Shown piece after piece: positions 1 through 7,944 of a stretch of DNA of 64,000 nt. A program made the position numbers and the translations under genes. How positions within the stretch are numbered: position 1 is the stretch's first letter; each line of letters starts with the position of its first letter. This stretch comes from DATFMP01 sp035266845 (GTDB taxonomy: Bacteria > SAR324 > JACQKK01), in NCBI GenBank assembly GCA_035266845.1, contig DATFMP010000104.1, positions 1 through 64,000 on the forward strand. The letters are read 5' to 3'. A model generated the notes under the pieces. The model was given only the letters and a program-made list of their open reading frames with translations, was not told where the DNA came from and searched no databases.

Positions 1-1
1 A

Positions 2-412
2 AGATTCGCGGTCGTTCCGCTGGTGCTGTGCGGGTTGCTGGCCTTTGGCATCGCCGGGGCGGCCAATCCCGCCGCGCCGCCGATGTCGGGTGCGGTGCTC
101 CAGCAGATGTTCGGCCGCTTCACCCACGGCGCCCTGCTGGACATTCAGTTCAAGAAGCACACGGCTACCGGCACCCTGGTGCTGGCGGCGGACGGAATCG
201 CCTACGCGGCCTGGCTGGATTCCTTCACCGGCACGGGCGGTCAGGATACCGGCAAGTGGCGCATCGTCGAGAACACCCTGTGCGTCTCGTGGGCCGCGCT
301 CTCGTCCGGCCAGGAGTCCTGCTTCCACGAGTACAAGGTGGGCGACAACGCCTACGAGTCGCGGGCCGCCGAGGACGAAAGCCTCGACCTGACGTACAGC
401 CTGCGCATGTAG
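2..412 (+). CDS. Small secreted protein, 5' end outside window
   Basis: The frame is open from the left edge and the residues before the first internal GTG (position 23) already read as a hydrophobic signal-peptide core, so the true start is probably outside the window. The mature part, from about the AANPAAPP junction, is roughly 110 residues. It has a W-x8-GxGGQDxGxW pattern, then a Cys and Trp (LCVSW) and a second Cys (ESCF), which resembles the small DUF995-like secreted proteins; the family call is only a resemblance. It converges on the next gene with a 21-nt gap. Function unknown; probably periplasmic. Confidence 0.6.
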   Translation, partial: RFAVVPLVLCGLLAFGIAGAANPAAPPMSGAVLQQMFGRFTHGALLDIQFKKHTATGTLVLAADGIAYAAWLDSFTGTGGQDTGKWRIVENTLCVSWAALSSGQESCFHEYKVGDNAYESRAAEDESLDLTYSLRM

Positions 413-433
413 GGCGGCCAGCGCCGGGCGTCC

Positions 434-1204
434 TCATGCGCCGGGCGCCTCGCTCGCCAGGCGCGCGGCCAGCCAGTCCAGCAGGGCCTGCATGCGGCGG
501 TGGTGCGAGCCCTCCCAGTACACGCGGTCGCAGCCGGTGCAGCGGAAGAACCGGTCGTGGGCGGCACGGGTGCGGGCGGGCAACCGGTGCAGCACGGCGG
601 CCTTGGCCACCGGCTCCACGGGCGCATTGCACACCGTGCAGCGCGTGAAGGGCCGGGCCAGCCCCAGCAGCTCGAACCGCGCGCACACCGCGGCGAGCTG
701 CTCGCGGGGCTTGGCGGCGGGCGGACGGTAACCGCGCGTGACGGCTCGCTGCGCGAGCAGCCGTCGGTCGCGGCTGAGCAGGATGCGGCCCTCGTCTGTG
801 GCGATCCGCACCAGCTCCGCATCCGCCCAGTCCCCGCGCCACAGCGCATCGAAGCCCAGCAGGCGCAGCAGCCGCGCCAGCGCGCCCAGGTGCACGTCCA
901 CCAGGAAGCGCGGGCTGCGCAGCGGCCGCTGGGCCAGGCGGGTCACCGCCGAGATGTCCAGCGCCTCGAACACCGGGTAGAGCGCGACGCGATCCCCCGG
1001 CCGCAGCCGCTCGGCGAAGCCCACCGAGCGGCCGTTGACCAGGGCCAGATCGACATCCGCCTCGGGCAGGTGCAGCGCCCCGAGGAGGCCGCCCACGGTT
1101 GGCGGGTGCGGCAGGGCCCAGCGGAAGGCCCGCTGCCGGTGTGCCTGCGGCAGGCGGTCGTTCAGCTCGGCGTAGCAGCGCACGTCCACGGCATCGGCGG
1201 CCAT
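434..1204 (-). CDS. Ubiquitin-like/Mut7-C RNase-domain protein
   Basis: 256 residues. The first ~80 residues look like the ThiS/ubiquitin-like fold of Mut7-C_ub, with a conserved VNGRSV...RLxPGDRVALYPVFE stretch. From about residue 95 comes the Mut7-C (DUF82) domain, a PIN-like nuclease fold with FLVDVHLGALARLLRLLGFD and RILLSRDRRLL. A C-terminal zinc ribbon has CTVC and CTGC pairs, followed by WEGSHHRRM. The ATG at 1204 was chosen because the ubiquitin-like domain starts there and it lies 13 nt after the stop of the upstream thiamine diphosphate enzyme, so the two are probably cotranscribed. The family is annotated as a putative RNase and no substrate can be read from sequence. Confidence 0.82.
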   Translation of the reverse strand: MAADAVDVRCYAELNDRLPQAHRQRAFRWALPHPPTVGGLLGALHLPEADVDLALVNGRSVGFAERLRPGDRVALYPVFEALDISAVTRLAQRPLRSPRFLVDVHLGALARLLRLLGFDALWRGDWADAELVRIATDEGRILLSRDRRLLAQRAVTRGYRPPAAKPREQLAAVCARFELLGLARPFTRCTVCNAPVEPVAKAAVLHRLPARTRAAHDRFFRCTGCDRVYWEGSHHRRMQALLDWLAARLASEAPGA

Positions 1205-1217
1205 GCTTGCGCCCCGC

Positions 1218-2963
1218 TCACAGGGAGATGGAGCCTTCACGGAAGTCGGTGCGGCCGCAGAGCGCGTTGACCAGCACGGGCCGGCCCTGGGCGCTGAGCT
1301 CCTTGGCCTGCCGCAGGGCCGGCCCCGCCGCCTCCTCCGCCTCGACGAGCAGCCCCTCGGCGCCAAGGCCGCGCGCCGCCTCGTGATAGGCCGCCTGGCC
1401 CAGGTTCGTGCCCACGTCGTCCCCCAGCACGCGCACCTGCTCCCGGGCGATCTGCTGCCAGGAGCCGTCGTTGCCCACCAGCCCGATCACGGGCACGCCG
1501 TGCCTCGTGAAGGTATCCCATTCGGGCAGGGTATAGCCCACCGACCCGTCTCCGTAGAGGATCCACACCTCCGCCGTGGGGCGCACCAGCTTGGCGGCCA
1601 GCGCGAAGCCCGCCCCAGCCCCCAGCGTGCCGAAGACCCCCGGATCGAGCCAGGATAGGGGCCTGCGTGGCCGCACGAGGTAGGAGGCGGTGGCCACGAA
1701 ATCGCCGCCATCCCCCACCAGCACGCTGTCTTCGGCCACCACGTCATCCAGCCGGCGGCAGAGCCGCACGGGATCGAGCCCCTCCCCGGCGGGGGCCGGC
1801 CGGGCGGCGATCTCTTCCTCCCGTGCGCGGTCCTCGCCGCGCCGCGCGGCGATCCAGTCCTCCCGCCGCCAGCGGCCGGGGCTGCTGAGCTTAGCCAGGG
1901 CGCGCAGGAAGCCGGCCGGGTCCCCGCGCACGCCCAACTGCGGGCGTCGGTTCAGGCGCAGCTCCCGCGCCGACCGGTTCACCGAGACCACGGGGGTACG
2001 CCGGGGCAGGTCCCGGCCGTAGTTCAGGCGGAAATCCGCCGGCACGCCCGCCAGCAGCACCAGGTCCGCCTCGCGCAGGGCCTGGCGCCGCCGGTGGCGG
2101 AGCAGCAGCGGGTGCTCCCGCCCCAGCAGGCCCCGGGCCATGCCGGAGAGATAGACGGGCAGCCCCATTGCCTCGATTGCCTCGCGCAGGGCCGGGATGC
2201 CCGCCGGATCGTTCGCGGCTTGGCTGCCGATCAGGAGCACCGGGCGCCGGGCCCGCTCCAGCAGCCGGGCGGTGCGGCGCAGTGCAGCGGCCGGCGGCGG
2301 CGGGGGTGCGGACGGCCGCGCCGGGGCGCGCTCGGCGCCGGGCGCGAACATCCGCTTCAGCCGGAAGTCCAGGTAGCGGTTGAGCAGGGCCCCCCGCCAG
2401 CCACGGGGCTGGGACGCGCCGTCCAGGCCATAGGTCTGCCGCACCAGGGCTTCGGGATAGAGCAGATCGGCGGGCAGCTCCACGAACACCGGGCCGGGCA
2501 CGCCGCTCCGCGCCTCGGCGAAGGCCTGTTCCAGCGTGGGCCCGATCTCCCGGACGCGCCGCGGGAATGCGGCCCATTTGACGTGCGGGCGCATCAGGGC
2601 GAACTGGTCGATGTCCTGCAGGGCGCCGCGCCCCTTCAGCAGGCAGGGGGCGGCCCCGCCCAGCACGATCACGGGCGATTGCGCGAGCTGCGCGTTCTTC
2701 ACCGCGGTGATCGTGTTGGTCAGCCCCGGCCCGGCGGTCACCGCGGCCACGCCCGGCACGCCGGTGAGTCGCGCGGTGGCGTCGGCCGCGAAGACCGCCG
2801 TGGCCTCGTGCCGCACATCCACCACCCGCATGCCGCGGGCCTTGCAGGCCACCAGGATCGGGGAGATGTGCCCTCCGCACAAGGTGAACAGGAAGCGCAC
2901 GCCGTGGGCCTCCAGCACCTGGGCCACGCGGTGCCCGCCGTGGGTGTCCGGCGATGGGTGCAT
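1218..2963 (-). CDS. Thiamine diphosphate enzyme, ILVBL/HACL2-like (acetolactate synthase superfamily)
   Basis: 581 residues with the three-domain plan of acetolactate synthase and 2-hydroxyacyl-CoA lyase. The catalytic Glu that activates the cofactor is E53 (VRHEATAVFAADA). The C-terminal cofactor motif runs from GDG at 471-473 to N498 (GNDGSW). Landmarks such as GGHISPILVAC, GLTNTITAVKNAQ, WLDPGVFGTLGAGAGFAL and GRTDFREGSI match, from memory, the eukaryotic ILVBL/HACL2 subfamily more closely than IlvB or Oxc. HACL2 cleaves 2-hydroxy fatty acyl-CoA; whether this enzyme does so or makes acetolactate is not settled. No FAD-site or small-subunit gene is nearby. A GGAGG precedes the ATG. Confidence 0.85.
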   Translation of the reverse strand: MHPSPDTHGGHRVAQVLEAHGVRFLFTLCGGHISPILVACKARGMRVVDVRHEATAVFAADATARLTGVPGVAAVTAGPGLTNTITAVKNAQLAQSPVIVLGGAAPCLLKGRGALQDIDQFALMRPHVKWAAFPRRVREIGPTLEQAFAEARSGVPGPVFVELPADLLYPEALVRQTYGLDGASQPRGWRGALLNRYLDFRLKRMFAPGAERAPARPSAPPPPPAAALRRTARLLERARRPVLLIGSQAANDPAGIPALREAIEAMGLPVYLSGMARGLLGREHPLLLRHRRRQALREADLVLLAGVPADFRLNYGRDLPRRTPVVSVNRSARELRLNRRPQLGVRGDPAGFLRALAKLSSPGRWRREDWIAARRGEDRAREEEIAARPAPAGEGLDPVRLCRRLDDVVAEDSVLVGDGGDFVATASYLVRPRRPLSWLDPGVFGTLGAGAGFALAAKLVRPTAEVWILYGDGSVGYTLPEWDTFTRHGVPVIGLVGNDGSWQQIAREQVRVLGDDVGTNLGQAAYHEAARGLGAEGLLVEAEEAAGPALRQAKELSAQGRPVLVNALCGRTDFREGSISL

Positions 2964-3628
2964 CGTTCACCTCCTCCTGAAGAATCGCTGGCGGAAGGCT
3001 ACCGCCCACGGCGGATGCCACCGGGGCCATGCCTCATGCTCCCACACGCACCGGGCCTCTACCAACCAGGGGGCCCGGGGCCGATTCTGCGACCCCCGCG
3101 GACGCCCTAATGACGGCCTCGGAGACGGCCTGGAGCCCCGGAAGCCCCGGCACGCACGGCTTCACATCGCTTCGGATTGTGCTTTATTTTCGCTGCAAGC
3201 GAGCGCAATAATTACGTTACGTCTCTCGACCATGCATCCTGGGGGACAAAAAAGGAGGGAATGCGGCCGCTCGCCAAGTGTTGAGCCGCACGCCGCGGTC
3301 CGGACCATGGCAGGCAAAGAGGGGGTTCGGATTGTCACTGACGTCGAACAGCCATAGCATGACGCCCGGCCATGGCCGGGGCCATCGAAAGCAAGGCGGC
3401 TTCAGGGTCGGAGGGAGTTCATTTCTCTGAGTCCCGAAGGGTGTCTAGGCGTCCGCATGGCTGCTTCCTGCCGGACGCCCGCTTGATCCCCTTCGCCAGT
3501 TGCGTTCGATTCGGTTTCCTTTCGCACACCTGACATTCCCACGCAGCAGAAGCCCCACTCCCGCGTACCCGTTCGCGGCTGGGTCGCCGGCAGTCGAGCG
3601 CTTCCGTCGGTCGATCGTCAATGGCATG

Positions 3629-3654
3629 CGCCGGGCCACTCCGTGTGCCCGGGC
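3629..3654 (+). repeat. GC-rich hairpin upstream of VWA gene
   Basis: CGCCGGGC and GCCCGGGCG arms pair with one bulge, and CAC/GTG extends the stem inward around a TCC loop. It sits five bases before the larger hairpin at 3660-3721, so the two form a tandem structured region. Confidence 0.4.
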
Positions 3655-3659
3655 GGCTT

Positions 3660-3721
3660 CCGGAATGGGGAGCAACGGGCGTGCTGCGCCTGCGGCACGC
3701 GCCGGGCAATGCCCATTCCGG
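3660..3721 (+). repeat. Long hairpin with perfect 10-bp outer stem
   Basis: CCGGAATGGG (3660-3669) is perfectly complementary to CCCATTCCGG (3712-3721). Inside, GCGTGC (3679-3684) pairs with GCACGC (3695-3700), leaving an internal loop of about ten bases on each side. No U-run follows, so it is not an ordinary terminator. It lies 80 bp upstream of the VWA gene start and may be a structured leader RNA or a degenerate palindromic element. Confidence 0.55.
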
Positions 3722-3801
3722 CAATCCGCGCTGCTGCTCGCGGCTTGGCCGCCGGCATGTGCCCATTGGCCCCATCCTTCCGTACTTCTGGAGGATTGAC
3801 G

Positions 3802-5277
3802 ATGAGATCAACAATCGTGGCAAGGATCAGGGCGGGTGCCATTGCCCTGGTGGCCGTAGCGGCGCTGTCCATGGTGTTGGCGTTGCCGAGCCATGCGCAG
3901 GTGGATCCTGCATCCGTCGAGCTGGACCTCGCTCCCGGCACCTCCGATACCGTGGCCAAGACGGTGGGCACGCCTGTCTTGCCGCCCGCCCTGGACCTGT
4001 GCCTGCTGTTCGACCTGTCGGGCAGCTACTCGGACGACCTCACCAAGATCAAGACCGATTCGCTGGCCCAGGCGTTGTTCGACGACGTGCGGGCCTCTAT
4101 CAGCGATTCCTGGTTCTGCGTGGGCAGCTTCGTGGACTACCCGTTTCTCAACTGGGGTGACGCCGCTTATGGCGACTACGCCTATCAGCTCAACCAGGAC
4201 CTGACCGCGGATGGGCCGACGTGGGTCGGGGCTATCAACAGCCTCACCACCCACTACGGCGGGGATGGGCCGGAAGCCCAGTACGAAGGACTCTATCAGA
4301 TGGCGACCGGCGTGGGCCGGGAGGTTACGCCGGCCGGCGCTTCCGTGGGCGACGTTGCCGCGGGCCTTGCGCCTGCGTGGCGGCCGGCCGCGGGCGTGAC
4401 GCGCGTGGTGGCCATTACCACCGACGCGCCGTTCCACGACCCGGGCGACCCCGCGGGTGTCACCCCGTGCGATGCAGCGGCGCGGCCTTGCGAATACCCC
4501 GGCCCATCCCGTGACGACACAGTGGCGGCGCTGACCGCGGCGGGCATCAAGGTGGTGGCCATCAAGGCCCCGGGATCGGGCGCCGAAATGGACGACATCG
4601 CCGCCGCCACGGGCGGGTCGGTGGTGACCACCGACGACACCAGCAGCCAGATCGCCACCGCCATCGTGGAAGGGATCGGCAACTTGCCCACCACGGTGAT
4701 TCCCAGCGCGATCGGCTGCGGCCCGCTCACGGTCGGGTTCATCCCCGCGACGCGGACCGTGCTCAGTGGCGAGACTGCCGCGTTTACCGAGACCATCGCG
4801 GTGCCCAACGACCCGGCGCTTTCCGGCACGGTCGTGGAATGTCAGGTGGCCTTCATGACCGATTCGGACCTGAATCTGGGCACGGAGACCATCCGCATCA
4901 ATATCCTGGACGTCACACCGCCGCAGGCGGCGTGCCTGGAAGGCGTGAACCCGGCCGGCCATACGCCCAAGGCGGGTCAGAAGTCCCCGGGCATGAACGA
5001 GGACGGCTTCTACCGCATCGAAGCGTCCGATAACGTGGCCGTGGCCAGCATCTGGCTGTTGGATCTGGGCAGCGGCACGCAACTCGGGCCGTTCGCCAAC
5101 CCGAGCAACATCAAGTATGTCCAGAACGCCAGTCCGCCCGGCGTCCGGGCCGTGTCGAACGGTGACGTGGACTACAAGGTGAATGGGAACGGCGACTTCT
5201 CCGTCTACGCGGTGGATACATCCGGCAACGTCTCGGCCTTGAACCCGACGTGCCTGGTGCCGCCTCCGCCCAAGTAG
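3802..5277 (+). CDS. Secreted VWA protein, integrin-beta I-like
   Basis: 491 residues. A signal peptide (residues 1-32, ending SHA) precedes a von Willebrand A fold at about 60-295. The metal-site loop reads D71-L-S73-G-S75-Y-S-D78-D79, the D-x-S-x-S-x-x-D-D spacing of the integrin beta I-like domain. D155-G-P157-E158 lies where integrin beta has its D-S-P-E, and TTDAPFHD (D208) resembles the integrin TTDA segment. The region after 300 looks like one or two beta-sandwich domains with a DNVAVAS strand pattern. The ATG at 3802 follows GGAGG. Probably an extracellular or periplasmic metal-dependent adhesion or assembly protein; no partner is encoded beside it. Confidence 0.85.
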   Translation: MRSTIVARIRAGAIALVAVAALSMVLALPSHAQVDPASVELDLAPGTSDTVAKTVGTPVLPPALDLCLLFDLSGSYSDDLTKIKTDSLAQALFDDVRASISDSWFCVGSFVDYPFLNWGDAAYGDYAYQLNQDLTADGPTWVGAINSLTTHYGGDGPEAQYEGLYQMATGVGREVTPAGASVGDVAAGLAPAWRPAAGVTRVVAITTDAPFHDPGDPAGVTPCDAAARPCEYPGPSRDDTVAALTAAGIKVVAIKAPGSGAEMDDIAAATGGSVVTTDDTSSQIATAIVEGIGNLPTTVIPSAIGCGPLTVGFIPATRTVLSGETAAFTETIAVPNDPALSGTVVECQVAFMTDSDLNLGTETIRINILDVTPPQAACLEGVNPAGHTPKAGQKSPGMNEDGFYRIEASDNVAVASIWLLDLGSGTQLGPFANPSNIKYVQNASPPGVRAVSNGDVDYKVNGNGDFSVYAVDTSGNVSALNPTCLVPPPPK

Positions 5278-5322
5278 GCATTTCCACGCAGTTCCTGATC
5301 GTCGCTTGCGGCGAGCCTTCGG

Positions 5323-5353
5323 CCACGGCACGGGCGTTGCGCCCCTGCCGTGG
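5323..5353. terminator. Bidirectional terminator-like hairpin between convergent genes
   Basis: CCACGGCA (5323-5330) pairs with TGCCGTGG (5346-5353). After one C-C mismatch, GGGCG pairs with CGCCC around a TTG loop. It is the main structure in the 102-bp gap between the VWA and hemerythrin genes. It lacks a long U-run. Confidence 0.55.
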
Positions 5354-5379
5354 CTTCGCATTCCGGGCTGCGTCCAGCG

Positions 5380-5922
5380 TCAGCCCTGCCAAGCCCGCTT
5401 GCGCCGGGCGCGCACCTCGTCCGCCAGCGCTGCCCGTAGGTCCGCCGCGAAGAGCCGCCGCAGCGCCGGAATGACGACGCGCTCCTCCTGGCCCAGGTGC
5501 ACCTCGAATTCCTCCGCCAATGCCGCCGCCGTCTCCAGCAGCGTGCCCCGCAGCCCGGCGTGGCGAGCGGGCGCGGCTTCCAGCGCTTCGCAGGTGGCCA
5601 CCAGCGTCGCCAGCAGCGGCTCGTGGCGGCGGTGCTCCGTGGCCATCCGCTCCAGGGCGGCATCCAGCTCCGGCTCCCGCCCACGCAGACGCGGGGTCAG
5701 GCTCTCCTCCTCATCCGCCACGTGCAGCGGCAGGGCCTCGGTGAAGTAGCGGCGCACGCGGGCCGCGGCCCCGCGTACCTCATCCGCGGGCAGGTCGTCG
5801 GCCTCGCCCAGGCGGCGTGCCAGCTCCGTGAAGAAGCGAATGCGCTGGTGGCAGTCCAGCAGCAGTTCCACGACGTCGGGGGTCTCGTTTTCGGTGGCGG
5901 GCGGGGGAAACGTCAGTGGCAT
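5380..5922 (-). CDS. Hemerythrin-like di-iron protein
   Basis: 180 residues, one alpha-helical hemerythrin/HHE domain. Candidate iron ligands sit at the expected helix spacing: H25, H67 and E71 (HVADEEE), H97 or H100 (EHRRHE), and H142 with E146 (HLGQEER). Such proteins bind oxygen or nitric oxide, or act in iron and redox sensing; this one has no fused output domain. The ATG at 5922 was chosen because GAGGAG precedes it and because in-frame residues farther upstream are low-quality Arg/Pro-rich sequence. An imperfect FNR-like palindrome lies about 105 bp upstream. Confidence 0.85.
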   Translation of the reverse strand: MPLTFPPPATENETPDVVELLLDCHQRIRFFTELARRLGEADDLPADEVRGAAARVRRYFTEALPLHVADEEESLTPRLRGREPELDAALERMATEHRRHEPLLATLVATCEALEAAPARHAGLRGTLLETAAALAEEFEVHLGQEERVVIPALRRLFAADLRAALADEVRARRKRAWQG

Positions 5923-6025
5923 GGGGGCTCCTCGTCGGGTGGCGTCTGCCCCCCAGCATACACCCCGAGCGGCGGGTGCGGGGCGCCGCGCTCCCGGAGG
6001 TGCCCCGTCCCCCCAATTCGGCTCT

Positions 6026-6039
6026 TGACCGGGGTCAGT
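6026..6039. promoter_or_regulatory. Imperfect FNR/CRP-family-like palindrome
   Basis: TTGACCGGGGTCAG has the TTGAN-N4-NTCAA layout of FNR-family sites, with one arm mismatched. It lies upstream of the hemerythrin gene. No well-spaced -10 element accompanies it, so this is a weak call. Confidence 0.25.
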
Positions 6040-6041
6040 GC

Positions 6042-6107
6042 GGTTCCATCCACAAATAGAGTGCAGGGCGCTTCGCTCCCTGGTGGGGTGTGGGGGCAAC
6101 GCCCCCA
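6042..6107 (+). repeat. Interspersed two-hairpin repeat, copy A
   Basis: About 66 bp, aligned with copies at 43858-43927 and 60396-60461 (both inverted). The shared order is GGTTC..CCACAAATAG, then a CAGGG-GC..GCTCCCTG hairpin, a GGTGGGG spacer, and a terminal GGGGGCAACGCCCCC hairpin. It is intergenic, between the hemerythrin gene and a miniprotein gene, and has no coding potential. Confidence 0.7.
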
Positions 6108-6134
6108 CGGCCGGACTCCCTTTCAAGGCACAGC

Positions 6135-6239
6135 CTACTCCCGCCGCTCGCGCCGGCCCCGGCCCGCCAGCAGCACCAGTGCTGCCAGGAGCAGTGCCGC
6201 GGCCAGTCTGCGGTAGCGCTGCGATCGGTGCGGGTTCAT
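6135..6239 (-). CDS. 34-residue single-span membrane miniprotein
   Basis: Too short for usual gene calling. An AGGAGGGG Shine-Dalgarno sits four bases before an ATG at 6239. The peptide has a basic N terminus (MNPHRSQRYRR), a clean hydrophobic span of about 15 residues (LAAALLLAALVLLAG) and a charged C-terminal tail rich in Arg and Glu. This is the classical layout of a small bacterial membrane protein. It lies 212 bp upstream of the hemerythrin start on the same strand and might share its transcript. Function unknown. Confidence 0.55.
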   Translation of the reverse strand: MNPHRSQRYRRLAAALLLAALVLLAGRGRRERRE

Positions 6240-6497
6240 GGTGCCCCTCCTGCGCAGATCGATGCGGTGCCTCGCGGGCGGCGCACCGCGGGGGCACGCA
6301 GCACCGCGAGCGTTGCAACCAGTCTGCGGTAGAGGGGCTTACGCGCGGCTTACGGGGCACCTACGGATGTCATACGGGGGGAGCCGCGGCATGCAGGGGG
6401 GGTGCTGACCGGCGAGGCCCGATGTGGACGAAACCCGTCGAGCGCCCGGACGGGGGTGAGGGGAGGGGCGATGCCGTCGGTCGCGTGCGCTGGACGG

Positions 6498-7697
6498 CTA
6501 CTGCCCGTAGGGCTCCGGCGCGGGCCGGCGGGGCAGGAAGGCGTGCAGCAAGGCTCCACCCAATGCCGCGGACAGCAAGGAGCCGACGAGAATTCCGATT
6601 CGCGTATCCACGCCGTAGGCGAAGCCCGCACCCTCGAAGGCGAGGGAACTGACGAACAGGCTCATCGTGAAGCCGATCCCGCACAACACGGCCGCGCCGT
6701 AGAGCGCACCCCAAGTGACACCGTCCGGCTTGCTGAGTCCCACGGCGGACGCCAACGCGCAGGCGCCCAGCACCCCTGCTTGCTTGCCCACCAGCAACCC
6801 GAGGGCAATGCCCAGCGGCAGCGGTGCCAGCAGGCGCTCCAGGGAGAAGCCCGCCAGCGGGACGCCGGCGTTGGCCAGGGCGAACAGTGGCAGGATGCCG
6901 AACGCCACCCACGGATGCAGGGCGTGCTCCAGGTGCTCGCCCGGCCGCGCCTCGGGCTGCCCGGGGTGGCTGGACGGTACCCGGTGCGGGATGATCAACG
7001 CCGTGGCCACGCCCGCCAGGGTGGCGTGCACGCCGGACTTGAGCACCAGCACCCACAGCACTACCCCCAGCAGCACATAGGGTGCCGTGCGACTGACGCC
7101 CAACATGTTGAGCGCCAGCAACGCGACCAGCGCCAGGGCAGCCCCCGCCAGAGCGGGGATGGACAACTGGCCTGCGTAGAACAGCGCAATCACAACGATG
7201 GCGCCCAGGTCGTCGATCACGGCGACGGCCAGGAGGAACATCTTCAGCGCCGTCGGCACCCGCCGCCCGAACAGCGACAGCACGCCCAGCGCGAATGCGA
7301 TGTCCGTCGCGGCGGGGATGGCCCACCCGTTCAGCGCCACGGGGTCCGCCTGGTTGAGCCAGACATAGATGGCCGCGGGCACCGCCATGCCGCCGATGGC
7401 CGCCAGCGCCGGATACACCACCCGGGCCGGACGGGAAAGCTCGCCCGCGCAAATCTCCCGCTTGATCTCCAACCCAACCAGGAAGAAGAAGACGGCCATC
7501 AGCCCGTCGTTGATCCACAGCAGCAGGGGCTTGTCCAGCACCAGCGCCCCCACCTGCACCATGACGGGTGCGGAAAGCAGGGCTTGGTAATATGGGGCCA
7601 GCGGGGTGTTGGCCCACGTCAGCGATACCAGGGCCGCGACGACGAGAACGATCCCGCCGGCGGACTCCAGCCTGAGAAATTCGCGGATAGCTTGCAT
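6498..7697 (-). CDS. nhaA: Na+/H+ antiporter NhaA
   Basis: 399 residues, close to E. coli NhaA (388), with about 12 membrane spans. The ion-site residues are present: D132 in TDIAFALG and the pair D162-D163 in IDDLGAI. GLEIKREI early in the protein and a LVGKQ Lys in the second half also match the family. It exchanges protons for sodium at the cytoplasmic membrane and serves pH and Na+ homeostasis. The ATG at 7697 gives the canonical N terminus; an in-frame GTG six codons upstream is possible. Neither has a strong ribosome site. Confidence 0.95.
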   Translation of the reverse strand: MQAIREFLRLESAGGIVLVVAALVSLTWANTPLAPYYQALLSAPVMVQVGALVLDKPLLLWINDGLMAVFFFLVGLEIKREICAGELSRPARVVYPALAAIGGMAVPAAIYVWLNQADPVALNGWAIPAATDIAFALGVLSLFGRRVPTALKMFLLAVAVIDDLGAIVVIALFYAGQLSIPALAGAALALVALLALNMLGVSRTAPYVLLGVVLWVLVLKSGVHATLAGVATALIIPHRVPSSHPGQPEARPGEHLEHALHPWVAFGILPLFALANAGVPLAGFSLERLLAPLPLGIALGLLVGKQAGVLGACALASAVGLSKPDGVTWGALYGAAVLCGIGFTMSLFVSSLAFEGAGFAYGVDTRIGILVGSLLSAALGGALLHAFLPRRPAPEPYGQ

Positions 7698-7944
7698 GGC
7701 AGGCGCAAGGCTCACGTGACGGTGTGACCGGGCCGGACATCGAGGTGTGCGGCCCGCAGCGTTCAATGCCGATGCGACAGCTTCATGTCAGCCTGGGGTG
7801 CGCCAGAGCGTCAAGGGAAATCGGATAGTGGGCCGCACGGCCCGCACGGGGTGCCGGGGGGCAATGCACGAAGGGGGTGCGCGGGGCCTTGCGGCTGCCG
7901 CCGACGCTGCGACCACAGCCGCCAAGTCCGCGCGGGTGGGGCTG

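Larger units (their letters stand above)
2964..3801. other. 838-bp intergenic region with hairpins, no convincing gene
   Basis: Between the divergent thiamine diphosphate enzyme and VWA genes. Short open frames on both strands lack ribosome sites and protein-like composition. The stretch around 3175-3260 is locally AT-richer and holds a small TCGCT-GCA-AGCGA hairpin and a purine-rich AGGAGGG followed by a seven-codon frame. A CCCGGCCATGGCCGGGG palindrome lies near 3364. Two strong hairpins at 3629-3654 and 3660-3721 are listed separately. Regulatory elements for both flanking genes are likely here, but none is identified with confidence. Confidence 0.5.

Noticed and set aside
3255..3286. Seven-codon frame after AGGAGGG as a leader peptide
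   Set aside because: Spacing to the ATG is too short and there is no attenuator or downstream gene on that strand near it.
3354..3420. Possible cyclic di-GMP riboswitch near the CGAAAG sequence
   Set aside because: The conserved GGGACGCAAAGCC core and paired tetraloop receptor are missing.
3419..3823. Open frames of 76-134 codons in the gap before the VWA gene
   Set aside because: Arg/Pro/Gly-rich composition, no ribosome sites, overlap with hairpins; typical of chance frames in GC-rich DNA.
6402..7727. Long open frame opposite nhaA
   Set aside because: Gln/His/Arg-rich antisense shadow of a clear membrane protein gene.
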